From the NCBI GenBank assembly GCA_003281685.1, contig QCBH01000002.1, forward strand, positions 94,373-158,372: DNA of 64,000 nt, in the 5' to 3' direction. The position numbers and the translations under genes are program-made. A model generated the notes under the pieces. It saw only the letters and a list, made by a program, of their open reading frames with translations. It was not told the origin of the DNA and ran no database searches. This document shows positions 54,942-64,000 of the stretch, one piece after another (within the stretch, counting starts at the first letter, position 1; each line of letters opens with the position of its first letter). Source of the DNA: Prochlorococcus sp. AG-347-E23. GTDB lineage: Bacteria > Cyanobacteriota > Cyanobacteriia > PCC-6307 > Cyanobiaceae.

Positions 54942-55766
54942 ATGTTCAATCAACTAGAAATTCTTTCTGATGAACAAAGTAAAAAGCTTTATACAATTAG
55001 AAGTTACATTAAGAATCTTGGTAGTGCTTGTATTGCTTATTCAGGAGGAGTTGACAGTACATTAGTAGCATCATTAGCATTTGAGCAATTAGGTTACAAA
55101 GCAATAGCAATAACTGGAGTTTCTCCTGCATTAGCCAATACCCTTCGGGATGAAGCAAGAAGTCAAGCAAAATGGATTGGAGTAAAGCATTTAGAAATTA
55201 AAACATCAGAATTAGACCAATCAAGTTATAGTCAAAATCCTAAGGATAGGTGCTTTGCATGCAAAAAAGAGCTTCACAAACATACAACCTACCTCTCTAC
55301 AAAACTTAATTGCGAGATTGTTCTTGATGGGGTCAATCTAGATGATCTTAAAGATTACAGACCAGGTATACAAGCCTCAAAACAAGCAGGAGTTGTCTCT
55401 CCCCTTGCAAAATTTAAATTCTCAAAACAAGACATTAGAGATATATCAAGAGCACTAGGTTTTCCATGGTGGGACAAACCTGCTCAACCTTGCTTATCAT
55501 CAAGATTTCCTTATGGCTTTGAAATAACTAGTGAGAGACTAAAAATGGTTGAGAAGGCAGAAGAATACCTTAAAAAAGGTGGATTATCGGAGGTTAGAGT
55601 TAGGTGCCAAGGATCAACTGCAAGAATAGAAATTCCTCAAGATGAATTAAAGCATTTTTTTAACAAATATAACTTAAGTGAGCTAGTGAAATATTTTTCT
55701 AATTTAGGATTTAATTGCACAAGCCTAGATCTTGAAGGACTAATAAGCGGCAAATTAAATAGGTAA
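54942..55766 (+). CDS. larE: LarE-like ATP-dependent sacrificial sulfur transferase
   Basis: ACIAYSGGVDSTLVASLAFEQLG PP-loop; DRCFACKKELH; internal ATG preferred over ORF-track start 54921. Confidence 0.85.
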   Translation: MFNQLEILSDEQSKKLYTIRSYIKNLGSACIAYSGGVDSTLVASLAFEQLGYKAIAITGVSPALANTLRDEARSQAKWIGVKHLEIKTSELDQSSYSQNPKDRCFACKKELHKHTTYLSTKLNCEIVLDGVNLDDLKDYRPGIQASKQAGVVSPLAKFKFSKQDIRDISRALGFPWWDKPAQPCLSSRFPYGFEITSERLKMVEKAEEYLKKGGLSEVRVRCQGSTARIEIPQDELKHFFNKYNLSELVKYFSNLGFNCTSLDLEGLISGKLNR

Positions 55767-55774
55767 AATTGTAT

Positions 55775-56209
55775 TTAAACAAATGTTCTGATCTGTTTAG
55801 AGACCGACGAAGGTGGATTTCGCTCAATGACACGCAAAGTATGTTCTTTAGCCATTAAAGATTCAATCAAATATTGACTAGCTAGTTCAGGCATCATATT
55901 TTGACCACATGTAAAAATATCGACTGCAGAATAATTAGATTCAGGCCAACTATGTATTGAAATATGAGATTCAGCCAGTAATGCAATTGCCGTAACCCCA
56001 TGAGGGTCGAATTTATTACTTATCAAATTCAAAACAGTTGCATTTGCCAATTTAGCGGCTCTATTTAAAGTACATCGCAAAAAGGATTCATCATTTATTT
56101 TTTCGAAATCGCATCTATAAAGTTCCAACAAAAGGTGTTTACTTTGATAACTTAAATTTTGATCATTAGAAAACGAACTTAAAATTTGATTTTTTTTGTG
56201 GATTTCCAT
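55775..56209 (-). CDS. speD: S-adenosylmethionine decarboxylase proenzyme
   Basis: LLAESHISIHSWPESNYSAVDIFTCG with self-cleavage serine. Confidence 0.95.
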   Translation of the reverse strand: MEIHKKNQILSSFSNDQNLSYQSKHLLLELYRCDFEKINDESFLRCTLNRAAKLANATVLNLISNKFDPHGVTAIALLAESHISIHSWPESNYSAVDIFTCGQNMMPELASQYLIESLMAKEHTLRVIERNPPSSVSKQIRTFV

Positions 56210-56261
56210 TTAAGAATTTATATGAATTCAAGATTAGCTAAAAATCATGATTTATTTTTAA

Positions 56262-57374
56262 TTATAAGTGAATCATTTGTGAAGAGCCTAAGAATGACTG
56301 ATTAAATTTATCTAAATGTGTCGCACTTATAAAACATTGACTATTTTTGCCAACAGAATTTAATAACAAATTTTGCCTGGTTAAATCTAACTCCGCTAAG
56401 ACATCATCCAAGATAAGTATTGGAGGGACATTTAGTGTTTTAGTTAATAGATCTAGTTCAGCCATCTTTAAAGCCAAGATAAAAGTCCTTTGCTGTCCTG
56501 ATGAACCATATTTTCTTACTGAAACGTCATTAATTAGAAACTCAAAATCATCACGATGAGGGCCGAAATTACATTTACCAGTTAATGCTTCTGTTGAACG
56601 CTGATTAAATAGTTGTTCTGCTATTTTTTTACTAATAACTTCTTCTTCTTCTTCTTCTGGACTTATATTTTGTATCCCAGAAAGATAATTTATGCTTATT
56701 TGCTCTGTAGATTTACTTAAACGATTATGCCAATATTCAACATATGGTTGTATTTTTAATAAAGCTCTTCTTCTTCGCCTAAAAATTCTTGTACTTATTA
56801 TTGACATTTGAATATCAAAGCTTTCAACAATATCTGAGGATTGTGTTTTCAAGAAAGTTTCCGAACGCCAAAAATGACTTCTTTGCTTTAAGAGCCTGTT
56901 AAACCTACTTATAAGATCTAAGTATACTGGTTCAAGCTGAGATACAACTTTATCAATCCATGTTCTTCGATAACTGGGTTCACTCCTAACAATATCTATA
57001 TCATTAGAGCAGAAACATACACTCCGAATATAATTCTTTATTTCACTCTGTTTTTTTAAGATTGATTCATTGACGTAGATTCTTTTAGAGCCTTTTCGGA
57101 ATAAATTTAACTTTAAATCGTCTTTAAAATTTATTTGTCCTATGACTACTGCCATATCGCTGTCATTCTCTATTAAATCTTTATCGCTTAATGCTCTATT
57201 AGATTTTAATTGACTTAAAAATTCAACCGATTCAAGTAAATTTGACTTGCCAATACCATTACAACCAAGAACAATTGCTCTTTGCTCTTTTAGATCAATT
57301 TCAAAACTTTTATGGTTTCGAAAATTTTTAATTTTTAATTTATTTAAAAAAATTTTTTTTGTGCATTCATTAAT
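56262..57374 (-). CDS. recF: DNA replication/repair protein RecF; 5' end unresolved (no canonical start in frame)
   Basis: ORF track starts at internal Met 57155; same frame upstream encodes LNKLKIKNFRNHKSFEIDLKEQRAIVLGCNGIGKSNLLESVEFLSQLKSNRALSDKDLIENDSD; end coordinate 57374 is only the outermost of several possible ATT codons. Confidence 0.88.
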   Translation of the reverse strand: MNECTKKIFLNKLKIKNFRNHKSFEIDLKEQRAIVLGCNGIGKSNLLESVEFLSQLKSNRALSDKDLIENDSDMAVVIGQINFKDDLKLNLFRKGSKRIYVNESILKKQSEIKNYIRSVCFCSNDIDIVRSEPSYRRTWIDKVVSQLEPVYLDLISRFNRLLKQRSHFWRSETFLKTQSSDIVESFDIQMSIISTRIFRRRRRALLKIQPYVEYWHNRLSKSTEQISINYLSGIQNISPEEEEEEVISKKIAEQLFNQRSTEALTGKCNFGPHRDDFEFLINDVSVRKYGSSGQQRTFILALKMAELDLLTKTLNVPPILILDDVLAELDLTRQNLLLNSVGKNSQCFISATHLDKFNQSFLGSSQMIHL

Positions 57375-57430
57375 TAAATTAGCTAAGTTTAAAATATTTA
57401 GATTTTCTTTAAAGAAATTGAAAAATTAAA

Positions 57431-57504
57431 GGGCATGTAGCTCAGTTGGATAGAGCATCAGATTCCGATTCTGAGAGTCGGGGGTTCGAATCCCTCCATG
57501 CTCG
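57431..57504 (+). tRNA. tRNA-Arg(CCG)
   Basis: GGGCATGTAGCTCAGTTGGATAGAGCATCAGATTCCGATTCTGAGAGTCGGGGGTTCGAATCCCTCCATGCTCG; anticodon CCG. Confidence 0.96.
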
Positions 57505-57515
57505 TTACATTATTT

Positions 57516-57962
57516 TTATAGTTTATATCCCATTACTCTTATTCCGTTTGGATCTAGAATAAATCCATTTTCCTCTAAACTTATAAACGAAGATACTGGG
57601 GCCTGCACAGAAATACTGCATCCAGGCATTTCTCTATTTATCTTCTCAAGAGTTACTTGAAGCAATATTGAATAATAAAGTTGCTGATTATTACCTGGCA
57701 ATGCACTTAAATTCCACAAGTTAGCGTTCAACCCCCTGTCGGACGTAACCCTTACAAACCCATATAATTTATTTTTTAATTTACTCTGTATGGTAAAAAA
57801 GAAATTACTTTTCTCAATAGCCTCAGAAAGAGGTTTTATTGGAAATGTCTCACAACCACAATTCGCTAAAAGTTTGTTAACTTCTTTGGCTAATGGGATT
57901 TGAGAAGAGTTAACAAAAAAACCTTCTGGAAGAACAAGTTTTTTTTTAGAAAAATATTGCAA
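57516..57962 (-). CDS. GNAT-family acetyltransferase-like protein
   Basis: LYGFVRVTSDRGLNANLWNLSALPG...YYSILLQVTLEKINREMPGCSISVQAP. Confidence 0.65.
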   Translation of the reverse strand: MQYFSKKKLVLPEGFFVNSSQIPLAKEVNKLLANCGCETFPIKPLSEAIEKSNFFFTIQSKLKNKLYGFVRVTSDRGLNANLWNLSALPGNNQQLYYSILLQVTLEKINREMPGCSISVQAPVSSFISLEENGFILDPNGIRVMGYKL

Positions 57963-57965
57963 TTA

Positions 57966-60935
57966 TTAACCTGTATTTCTCATACCAGCTGCTATCCCAT
58001 TAATAGTTAAAAGTGCCCCCCTCAATAGTTCACTTCTGCTGTAGGCCCTTCTGGATTCATCTTTATCAATAATAAATTCGCTTATTGGGGGTTGTCTCGT
58101 CTGGTCTCTTAATCTTCTTAAAAGTGAAACCTGCAAAAACCCCAATGGGATGATTGTCTTATTTCTCAAGCTTACTGATGATTTCAAGTCTCTATCAGAT
58201 TCAAGAAGCTTATTTTTACCAGTAATTTCTAGTATTAAAGATTTTGTAAGATTATACTCTTTAGAAATTACTTCAAAAATATCATCAAAAGAATCTTTAT
58301 TTTCTTTACTGCCAAGAGTATCAACATAATATCTAGCAACTTCCAAATCCACCTTAGATAATGTCATTTCGACCTTAGATATAAGCATCCTAAAAAATGG
58401 CCATCTTTGATGCAGAACTCTTAATAATTCAATTTGATGAGGATCTGAATTTAATTCAGACGACAATGCAGTACCTACTCCAAACCAACTTGGCAAAAGA
58501 AATCTACTTTGTGTCCACCCAAATACCCATGGAATAGCTCTTAAACTTGACAAATCTTTTGCCCCTTTTTTCCTTCTAGCAGGCCTACTAGATATTTGTA
58601 ATTTACTGATTTCTTCTATTGGAGTAACTTCTTGAAAGAAATTCAACAAATCAGGATTCTCATGCACTAATTTTCTGTAGTGAGACCTTGATGTTTCTGC
58701 CAACCTAGACATTAATTCATTCCATTCTGGAGTGGCGTCAAGTCTATTATTTACCAAACTATTTTGAATTACCGCTGTGGTGACAGTCTCAAGATTATAC
58801 AAAGCAAGTTCAGGAAGACTATATTTAGAAGCTAAAACTTCACCTTGTTCTGTTATTTTTATTCGCCCTTTTAAAGTACCGCTTGGTTGAGCCAAGATTG
58901 CCTGATAGGCTGGACCTCCTCCTCTTCCTACAGAACCACCTCTTCCATGAAAAAGTCTTAGCAATATGTTATTTCTACTTGAAAGATTTTGAAGAGCTAT
59001 TTGGGCTCTATGAATTTCCCAATTGCTAGAAACAAACCCAGAATCTTTATTGCTATCAGAATATCCAAGCATTAATTCTTGGAGAGGTTTAAAAGATTCT
59101 CCCACTTTTGGCAATAATGACCTATAAAAATCTAATTTAAACAACTTTTCCATTACTTCTGGCGCTCTTTTAAGGTCTTCAACAGTTTCAAAAAGAGGAA
59201 CAACTAATAATTTTGACTTTTGTGAATTTTGATCAAGAAGTCCCATTTCTTTTGCCAGCAATAGAACTTCAAGCAAATCAGATGCACTATGACTCATAGA
59301 AATTACATAAGAATGGCAAATTCGACTTCCAAATTCTTGCTGTAGTCTCTTAACCATTTTAAAAACTGAGAAGGTTTCTTCTGTAGTTTTTGTCCAGTTA
59401 ACGTCAGATGGAATTAAAGGCCTTTTTGTATTTAATTCGTCTATAAGCCATTTTATTTTGTTTTCCTCAGACATTTGGTCATATTTCACTGATAAGTCAA
59501 GGTAATTTGTAAGTTCTTGTATAGCGTCACTATGCCTTGTACTCTCTTGACGAATATCTAAACTTGCTAAAGAAAACCCAAAAATATGAACCTGAGTAAG
59601 CAAGGTGTTCACAGACTCGCAAGTTAAATCTGTACTAATAAGGCTATTTTTAATTAATTCGAGATCATAAGTAAATTCATTGACTGACTTGTAATATAAA
59701 TTTTCAGCTTTATCTAAATTTTTGTTATCAATTTCTCCCTCTAAGTCAAATTTCCACCCACTTTCAGCTAATAAATTATTTCTCTCTTGAGTTAATTTTA
59801 ATTTTTCTAAAATATAACTTAATTTCAATCTGTAAGGTTCAGATCTATACCTTGTAGCACGAGCTTCATAGATTTCTGGGAACTTAACCCTATCCGTTTC
59901 GAGCGATTCTAATAGAGAAGAACTTACTTGGCTCCATTGCATCGAGACACTTAATTGATCTCTAAGATTAGAAGTCGCAACAATATATCTTTCCAACATC
60001 AACTGCCTTTGGTAGCAAGCAGTTCTCCATGTTATCTCAGGAGTGACCGATGGGTTACCGTCCCTATCGGATCCTACCCAAGAACCGAAGTTACAAAAAG
60101 ATTCAGAGGGCATCTGAACATCTGGATAATTTTCAATGAGTGCTTCAGTAATCCTGCCCCTCAATTGAGGCATCGCATTAAATAAAACTTGCTGAAAATA
60201 ATGTAAGGCATAATCTACTTCGTCTAAAACTGAAGGTTTAAATTGATGCAATTCATCTGTTCTCCACCAAAGTCTTACTTCTTCTTTTAATTGGGTTTTT
60301 AGAGAATTTTTTTCTTCTTTTGTTAGAAATTGCTCAATCTGTATTTTTTTTAACAAATTTGCCACTCTTGTCTGCTTATGTCTAATCGTATGTCTTACTA
60401 TCTCAGTCGGATGTGCAGTAAAAACTAAACGGATATCCATTTCCTGCAATAACTCTTCTAATTTTCCAGGTGGTACATTTAATTTCCTCAGCCTGTAAAA
60501 TAATTCTCTAAAGGTTACTGGAGCATTTTGCCTAGCCAATGCTGGAGCAAAAGGATCAAGATTGTCAGGCGATTTTTTAACATCCTTATTGGTAAAGCTT
60601 TGTATGTATCTATCTTCCTCAACTCTTTGTTCCAAAATATTCACGAGTTGAAAATACAATGAAAACGCCCTTGCTGCAGCAATTGATTCTGCCAAATCCA
60701 TAGAATTTACAATATCAACTATTTCATTTTTAAAAGTATTTGAAGAATCACCATCAATTTGTTTTGAATAACTTAATTCTTTGAGCTGTATCAATCTCTC
60801 TGCTTGATCATCTGGGCATTCTTCTCTAAGCACAGATTCCCATAGATCTTCTATCAAAAGACGATTTTTATCGAGTGGATCATTGTTACTTATCAGATCC
60901 ACATTATTATTTTTTATCTGTCGAAAAGATTCCAT
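57966..60935 (-). CDS. ppc: Phosphoenolpyruvate carboxylase
   Basis: [44 protein letters not shown]-terminal RNTG. Confidence 0.98.
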   Translation of the reverse strand: MESFRQIKNNNVDLISNNDPLDKNRLLIEDLWESVLREECPDDQAERLIQLKELSYSKQIDGDSSNTFKNEIVDIVNSMDLAESIAAARAFSLYFQLVNILEQRVEEDRYIQSFTNKDVKKSPDNLDPFAPALARQNAPVTFRELFYRLRKLNVPPGKLEELLQEMDIRLVFTAHPTEIVRHTIRHKQTRVANLLKKIQIEQFLTKEEKNSLKTQLKEEVRLWWRTDELHQFKPSVLDEVDYALHYFQQVLFNAMPQLRGRITEALIENYPDVQMPSESFCNFGSWVGSDRDGNPSVTPEITWRTACYQRQLMLERYIVATSNLRDQLSVSMQWSQVSSSLLESLETDRVKFPEIYEARATRYRSEPYRLKLSYILEKLKLTQERNNLLAESGWKFDLEGEIDNKNLDKAENLYYKSVNEFTYDLELIKNSLISTDLTCESVNTLLTQVHIFGFSLASLDIRQESTRHSDAIQELTNYLDLSVKYDQMSEENKIKWLIDELNTKRPLIPSDVNWTKTTEETFSVFKMVKRLQQEFGSRICHSYVISMSHSASDLLEVLLLAKEMGLLDQNSQKSKLLVVPLFETVEDLKRAPEVMEKLFKLDFYRSLLPKVGESFKPLQELMLGYSDSNKDSGFVSSNWEIHRAQIALQNLSSRNNILLRLFHGRGGSVGRGGGPAYQAILAQPSGTLKGRIKITEQGEVLASKYSLPELALYNLETVTTAVIQNSLVNNRLDATPEWNELMSRLAETSRSHYRKLVHENPDLLNFFQEVTPIEEISKLQISSRPARRKKGAKDLSSLRAIPWVFGWTQSRFLLPSWFGVGTALSSELNSDPHQIELLRVLHQRWPFFRMLISKVEMTLSKVDLEVARYYVDTLGSKENKDSFDDIFEVISKEYNLTKSLILEITGKNKLLESDRDLKSSVSLRNKTIIPLGFLQVSLLRRLRDQTRQPPISEFIIDKDESRRAYSRSELLRGALLTINGIAAGMRNTG

Positions 60936-60988
60936 ATAATCATTATGTCACAATTGAAAATGTTCAGATCAAATATTTATTTAAATAA

Positions 60989-62107
60989 TCAAACATTCTC
61001 GCCTTCACTCCTAATCATATCTTCGATAGAAATTTTCATTATTTGCTCAATAGAAAGACCTTTTTCATATTGATTTATCCATTTCATAGACTGATTACCT
61101 TCTTCAAGGACTTTATAGATAGGATTCAAAAGATATTTCATACCAAAATTTTCTGCTGTAGATGACAAATCTGATAATAAGTTTTGAATCCACTCTCTAC
61201 AAATAACTTTTTTACCATCTTGCCAGTGAATTAATTCTGAATTCAGACTATCTTTAGCAGCATTAGTCTCATTTTGATCACATATTTCTGATAATCTATC
61301 AATAGAAAAAGAACTTGCATTCAAGGGATCTAAAGTATTCATATTTTCAAAAAGATTTAAAATCCTTAGTTCTATCATGGCCGTTATCCCTAAAAGCAAG
61401 TTAATATCATAAACAAAATCACAAATTCTTAATTCCAAACGATCAAGAATTAAAGGTCTTTGGGGACCATTTGGTCGAATTGAAGACCAAAAATGCCTGA
61501 TGTTTTGCATATTTTTATTAGCTATATTTTCCTCGATCCAATCGATATAACAATTATGATTTACAAAAAAAGGAACCTTGATTGGTGTTTTAGGAAACTG
61601 AATCCATCTCTGAGAGTGATTCCCTGTAATTTTATTATTTAAAAAAGGTGAACTAGCACTTAGAGATAGATATAAAGCAGCCTCAGATCTTATTAGTCTA
61701 ATAGCTGCAAAAAGCTTATCTAAATCATCTATTCCTAAATTTATATGTACACTTGAGGTTGCTATTGAGGTTCCATAATTATCTTGTATAAATTGATGAT
61801 AAACATTGTCAATATCGGATCTTTGAAATTGAATATCGTGTCTAAAACAAAGAGTTGATGAAGGAATGATTGTTAACTCTTTTTTATTTAGCCATCTTCT
61901 TAACTTTTTTCTTGGAGTTATTAATTTCTCATATAAAAAATTGTAGTCTTTTTCAGGTATTGTTATGTATTCAACGTTTCTATTATCTGGCTCTTTGACA
62001 AAATCAGGAAATTTTTTCTCAATTTCAGCCGAAACACCGATATGTGAATTTAAAGAACCTGTGAAAAGTTCTACCTCAAAACCCTTATAAAGATTATTCT
62101 TACCCAT
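60989..62107 (-). CDS. gshA: Cyanobacterial-type glutamate-cysteine ligase
   Basis: MGKNNLYKGFEVELFTGSLNSHIGVSAEIEKKFPDF; SSVHINLGID; ELRICDFVYD. Confidence 0.85.
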   Translation of the reverse strand: MGKNNLYKGFEVELFTGSLNSHIGVSAEIEKKFPDFVKEPDNRNVEYITIPEKDYNFLYEKLITPRKKLRRWLNKKELTIIPSSTLCFRHDIQFQRSDIDNVYHQFIQDNYGTSIATSSVHINLGIDDLDKLFAAIRLIRSEAALYLSLSASSPFLNNKITGNHSQRWIQFPKTPIKVPFFVNHNCYIDWIEENIANKNMQNIRHFWSSIRPNGPQRPLILDRLELRICDFVYDINLLLGITAMIELRILNLFENMNTLDPLNASSFSIDRLSEICDQNETNAAKDSLNSELIHWQDGKKVICREWIQNLLSDLSSTAENFGMKYLLNPIYKVLEEGNQSMKWINQYEKGLSIEQIMKISIEDMIRSEGENV

Positions 62108-63529
62108 TTATTTATCCAAACAGGCTAATGCTTTTAGTATCCCTTTTGCTTTATTTATCGTCTCTTGATATTCATTTTCAGGAAAAGAATCAGCAACTAT
62201 TCCAGCTCCTGCTTGCACCGAAACATCATATTTCCCATCTATTGAAGGTTTAACTATCATGGTTCTTATTGTAATTGCCGTATTTAATGAACCATTAATA
62301 TCAATAGATCCGTAAACACCAGCATAAGGTCCTCTAGCATCTTTTTCAAAGTGCTTAATCAATTGCATAGCTCTTATTTTTGGCGCACCTGTTACTGTAC
62401 CTGCGGGAAAAGATGCTTTTAGTAAATCCCATACATCAGCATTATTTTTTAAGATTCCCTCAACTTCACTAACTATATGCATAACATGCTCAGCTATCTC
62501 TTTTGGATCTTTCAACAAATCCTTTTCTAATTCAAAGTCTTGTTTATTATCAATACCTCTAGGTCTTGTGCCAGCTATTGGTCTTAAGCTCGCTACAATC
62601 TGATTATTTTTATTTTTTTCAGCTTTAACCATTACTTCAGGACTTGAGCCTATCAGATACCATGAACCAAAATCAAAAAATGACATGTATGGAGATGGAT
62701 TAACCATCCTCAGACTTCTATATAGATTAAAGGGATCATTATTAACTTGAGTTTGGAATTTTTGACTTATAACTATTTGGAAGATATCTCCCTTTCTTAT
62801 ATATTCTTTTGCAGAGAGAACTGCATCCTCAAAATCTTTTTTCTTCCAATTACTTTCTAGATCTAATTTCAAATTATCATTTTCATTCCAATCTAAAAAC
62901 TCATTTTCTTTTAGAGGAACTCTCATTAAATTTCTAGTATTCTGAATTTTAGAAATTGAGTTTAGATATAATTCTTCAATCGAGGACTCTTTTAAAGAAC
63001 TTGTATCTGCATAAACCACTGCAGTAATACATCTTTTTATTTGATCAAATACAACTAACTGATCAAAAAACATCCAAGAACCATAAGGGAGGTCGTTTTC
63101 AGGTATTTCGTTTATTGGAACGCTAGGTTCTATTCGATTTATTAATTCATAACCCCAAGATCCATATAACTGTCCAATTGATGGTAAGTCATCAAGCATG
63201 GTTGACTTATATTCCTTGGTCCAACTTTTTAAAATATCAAATGGATCACCTTTATGAGTTTCAGTTTTACCATTATTCCAAGTTTTAACTATTTTTTCTC
63301 CATAACAAACGGCTTCCCAGAGAGGTTTAGTAGCAACAATACTCCACCTACCCAAACTTTCCCCACCTTCAACTGATTCAAGAAAAACACCTCGTGAATC
63401 TTTTGAGGATAATTTTAACCAAGTCGATAATGGAGTCTCTAAATCTGCTGGCCAAGTTTGAATAATAGGTATAAAATTTTTACCTTTATCGTAAGCCTTT
63501 AAAAAATTATCTTTCTGTGAGCTGATCAT
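62108..63529 (-). CDS. trpE: Anthranilate synthase component I
   Basis: SPYMSFFDFGSWYLIGSSPEVMVK; IAGTRPRG; FPAGTVTGAPKIRAMQLI; YAGVYGSID. Confidence 0.95.
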   Translation of the reverse strand: MISSQKDNFLKAYDKGKNFIPIIQTWPADLETPLSTWLKLSSKDSRGVFLESVEGGESLGRWSIVATKPLWEAVCYGEKIVKTWNNGKTETHKGDPFDILKSWTKEYKSTMLDDLPSIGQLYGSWGYELINRIEPSVPINEIPENDLPYGSWMFFDQLVVFDQIKRCITAVVYADTSSLKESSIEELYLNSISKIQNTRNLMRVPLKENEFLDWNENDNLKLDLESNWKKKDFEDAVLSAKEYIRKGDIFQIVISQKFQTQVNNDPFNLYRSLRMVNPSPYMSFFDFGSWYLIGSSPEVMVKAEKNKNNQIVASLRPIAGTRPRGIDNKQDFELEKDLLKDPKEIAEHVMHIVSEVEGILKNNADVWDLLKASFPAGTVTGAPKIRAMQLIKHFEKDARGPYAGVYGSIDINGSLNTAITIRTMIVKPSIDGKYDVSVQAGAGIVADSFPENEYQETINKAKGILKALACLDK

Positions 63530-63588
63530 GCTAATAATATCAACCCAAATTATAATTATTTTCTTCTTTTATATCAACTTTAAAGAAG

Positions 63589-64000
63589 TTAATCAAAAGT
63601 ATTCTTATTTGTAAATTTCAAGCCAGCTGGATTAGGATTCTCTCCAATGCGCCTTGGGTTATGGCCAACTTTCTCTCTACCCTCATTAACTTTTTCAGAG
63701 AAAACTCCATCTTTTGGATGTAAAAATTCAATATCGCCACCTGGGAAAATTCGGTAGATTTTAAAATCTTCAATTCTTGGTTTGAAGGCTCTTAATTGTG
63801 TTCCTAATGCGAGGCATTGTTCTTTTCTTGCGAAGTACATTAAATTATCACCTTCATGCATAATTGCCGCTCCACCGGTGGGCAATTCAAATGCTTGTTC
63901 CTTTGAACTTTTCCATACAATTGCATATTTTTCTTCAGTTTCTGCTGAGTTTAATAAACCCCCAGTACTTCCTATATGCTTTGGAAATTGACCAACTAAA
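63589..64000 (-). CDS. psaD: Photosystem I subunit II, N-terminus beyond window end
   Basis: [73 protein letters not shown]-track start at an internal TTG is an artefact. Confidence 0.97.
   Translation of the reverse strand, partial: LVGQFPKHIGSTGGLLNSAETEEKYAIVWKSSKEQAFELPTGGAAIMHEGDNLMYFARKEQCLALGTQLRAFKPRIEDFKIYRIFPGGDIEFLHPKDGVFSEKVNEGREKVGHNPRRIGENPNPAGLKFTNKNTFD

Noticed and set aside
63589-63885. ORF-track start for psaD at an internal TTG (MPTGGAA)
   Set aside because: The same frame continues upstream to the window end with PsaD sequence, so the gene is truncated by the window, not short.
1-64000. CRISPR arrays, insertion sequences, prophage
   Set aside because: No regularly spaced repeats, transposase, integrase or phage structural genes were seen.

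Overview
AT-rich, gene-dense cyanobacterial chromosome segment. psaA/psaB/psaL/psaI/psaD, ndhN, the S10-spc-alpha ribosomal cluster and the small spacers suggest a high-light Prochlorococcus; this is inferred from content, with no database search. Core content: str operon (rpsL-rpsG-fusA-tufA, tufA cut by the window start), gltB, lipA, PSI genes, a fused CbiG/CobJ-type gene, alr, prfA, the ribosomal operon from rplC to rpmE, ndhN, recA, tyrA, a CrtD-like gene, moeB/thiF, a duplicated CobO/BtuR-like gene, larE-like, speD, recF, ppc, a gshA-type gene, trpE and psaD (cut by the window end), plus tRNA-Ser(GCU), tRNA-Gln(UUG) and tRNA-Arg(CCG). Most of the window is ordinary. Points worth a second look: (1) recF has an open frame back to tRNA-Arg but no ATG/GTG/TTG start, and restoring an ATG needs one base removed from an A7T8 homopolymer; (2) a four-gene cassette beside tRNA-Ser pairs a PAPS-type sulfotransferase, two small membrane proteins and an arylsulfotransferase-like propeller, with a gene remnant and imperfect direct repeats at its edges; (3) a serine-resolvase-like protein lacks the catalytic serine and has a 19-bp palindrome upstream; (4) a DinG-like protein lacks recognisable helicase motifs; (5) recA has a perfect LexA-type palindrome; (6) a G9 tract and a 12-bp hairpin lie at the rpsK-rpoA junction. 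No CRISPR array, transposase or prophage was seen.
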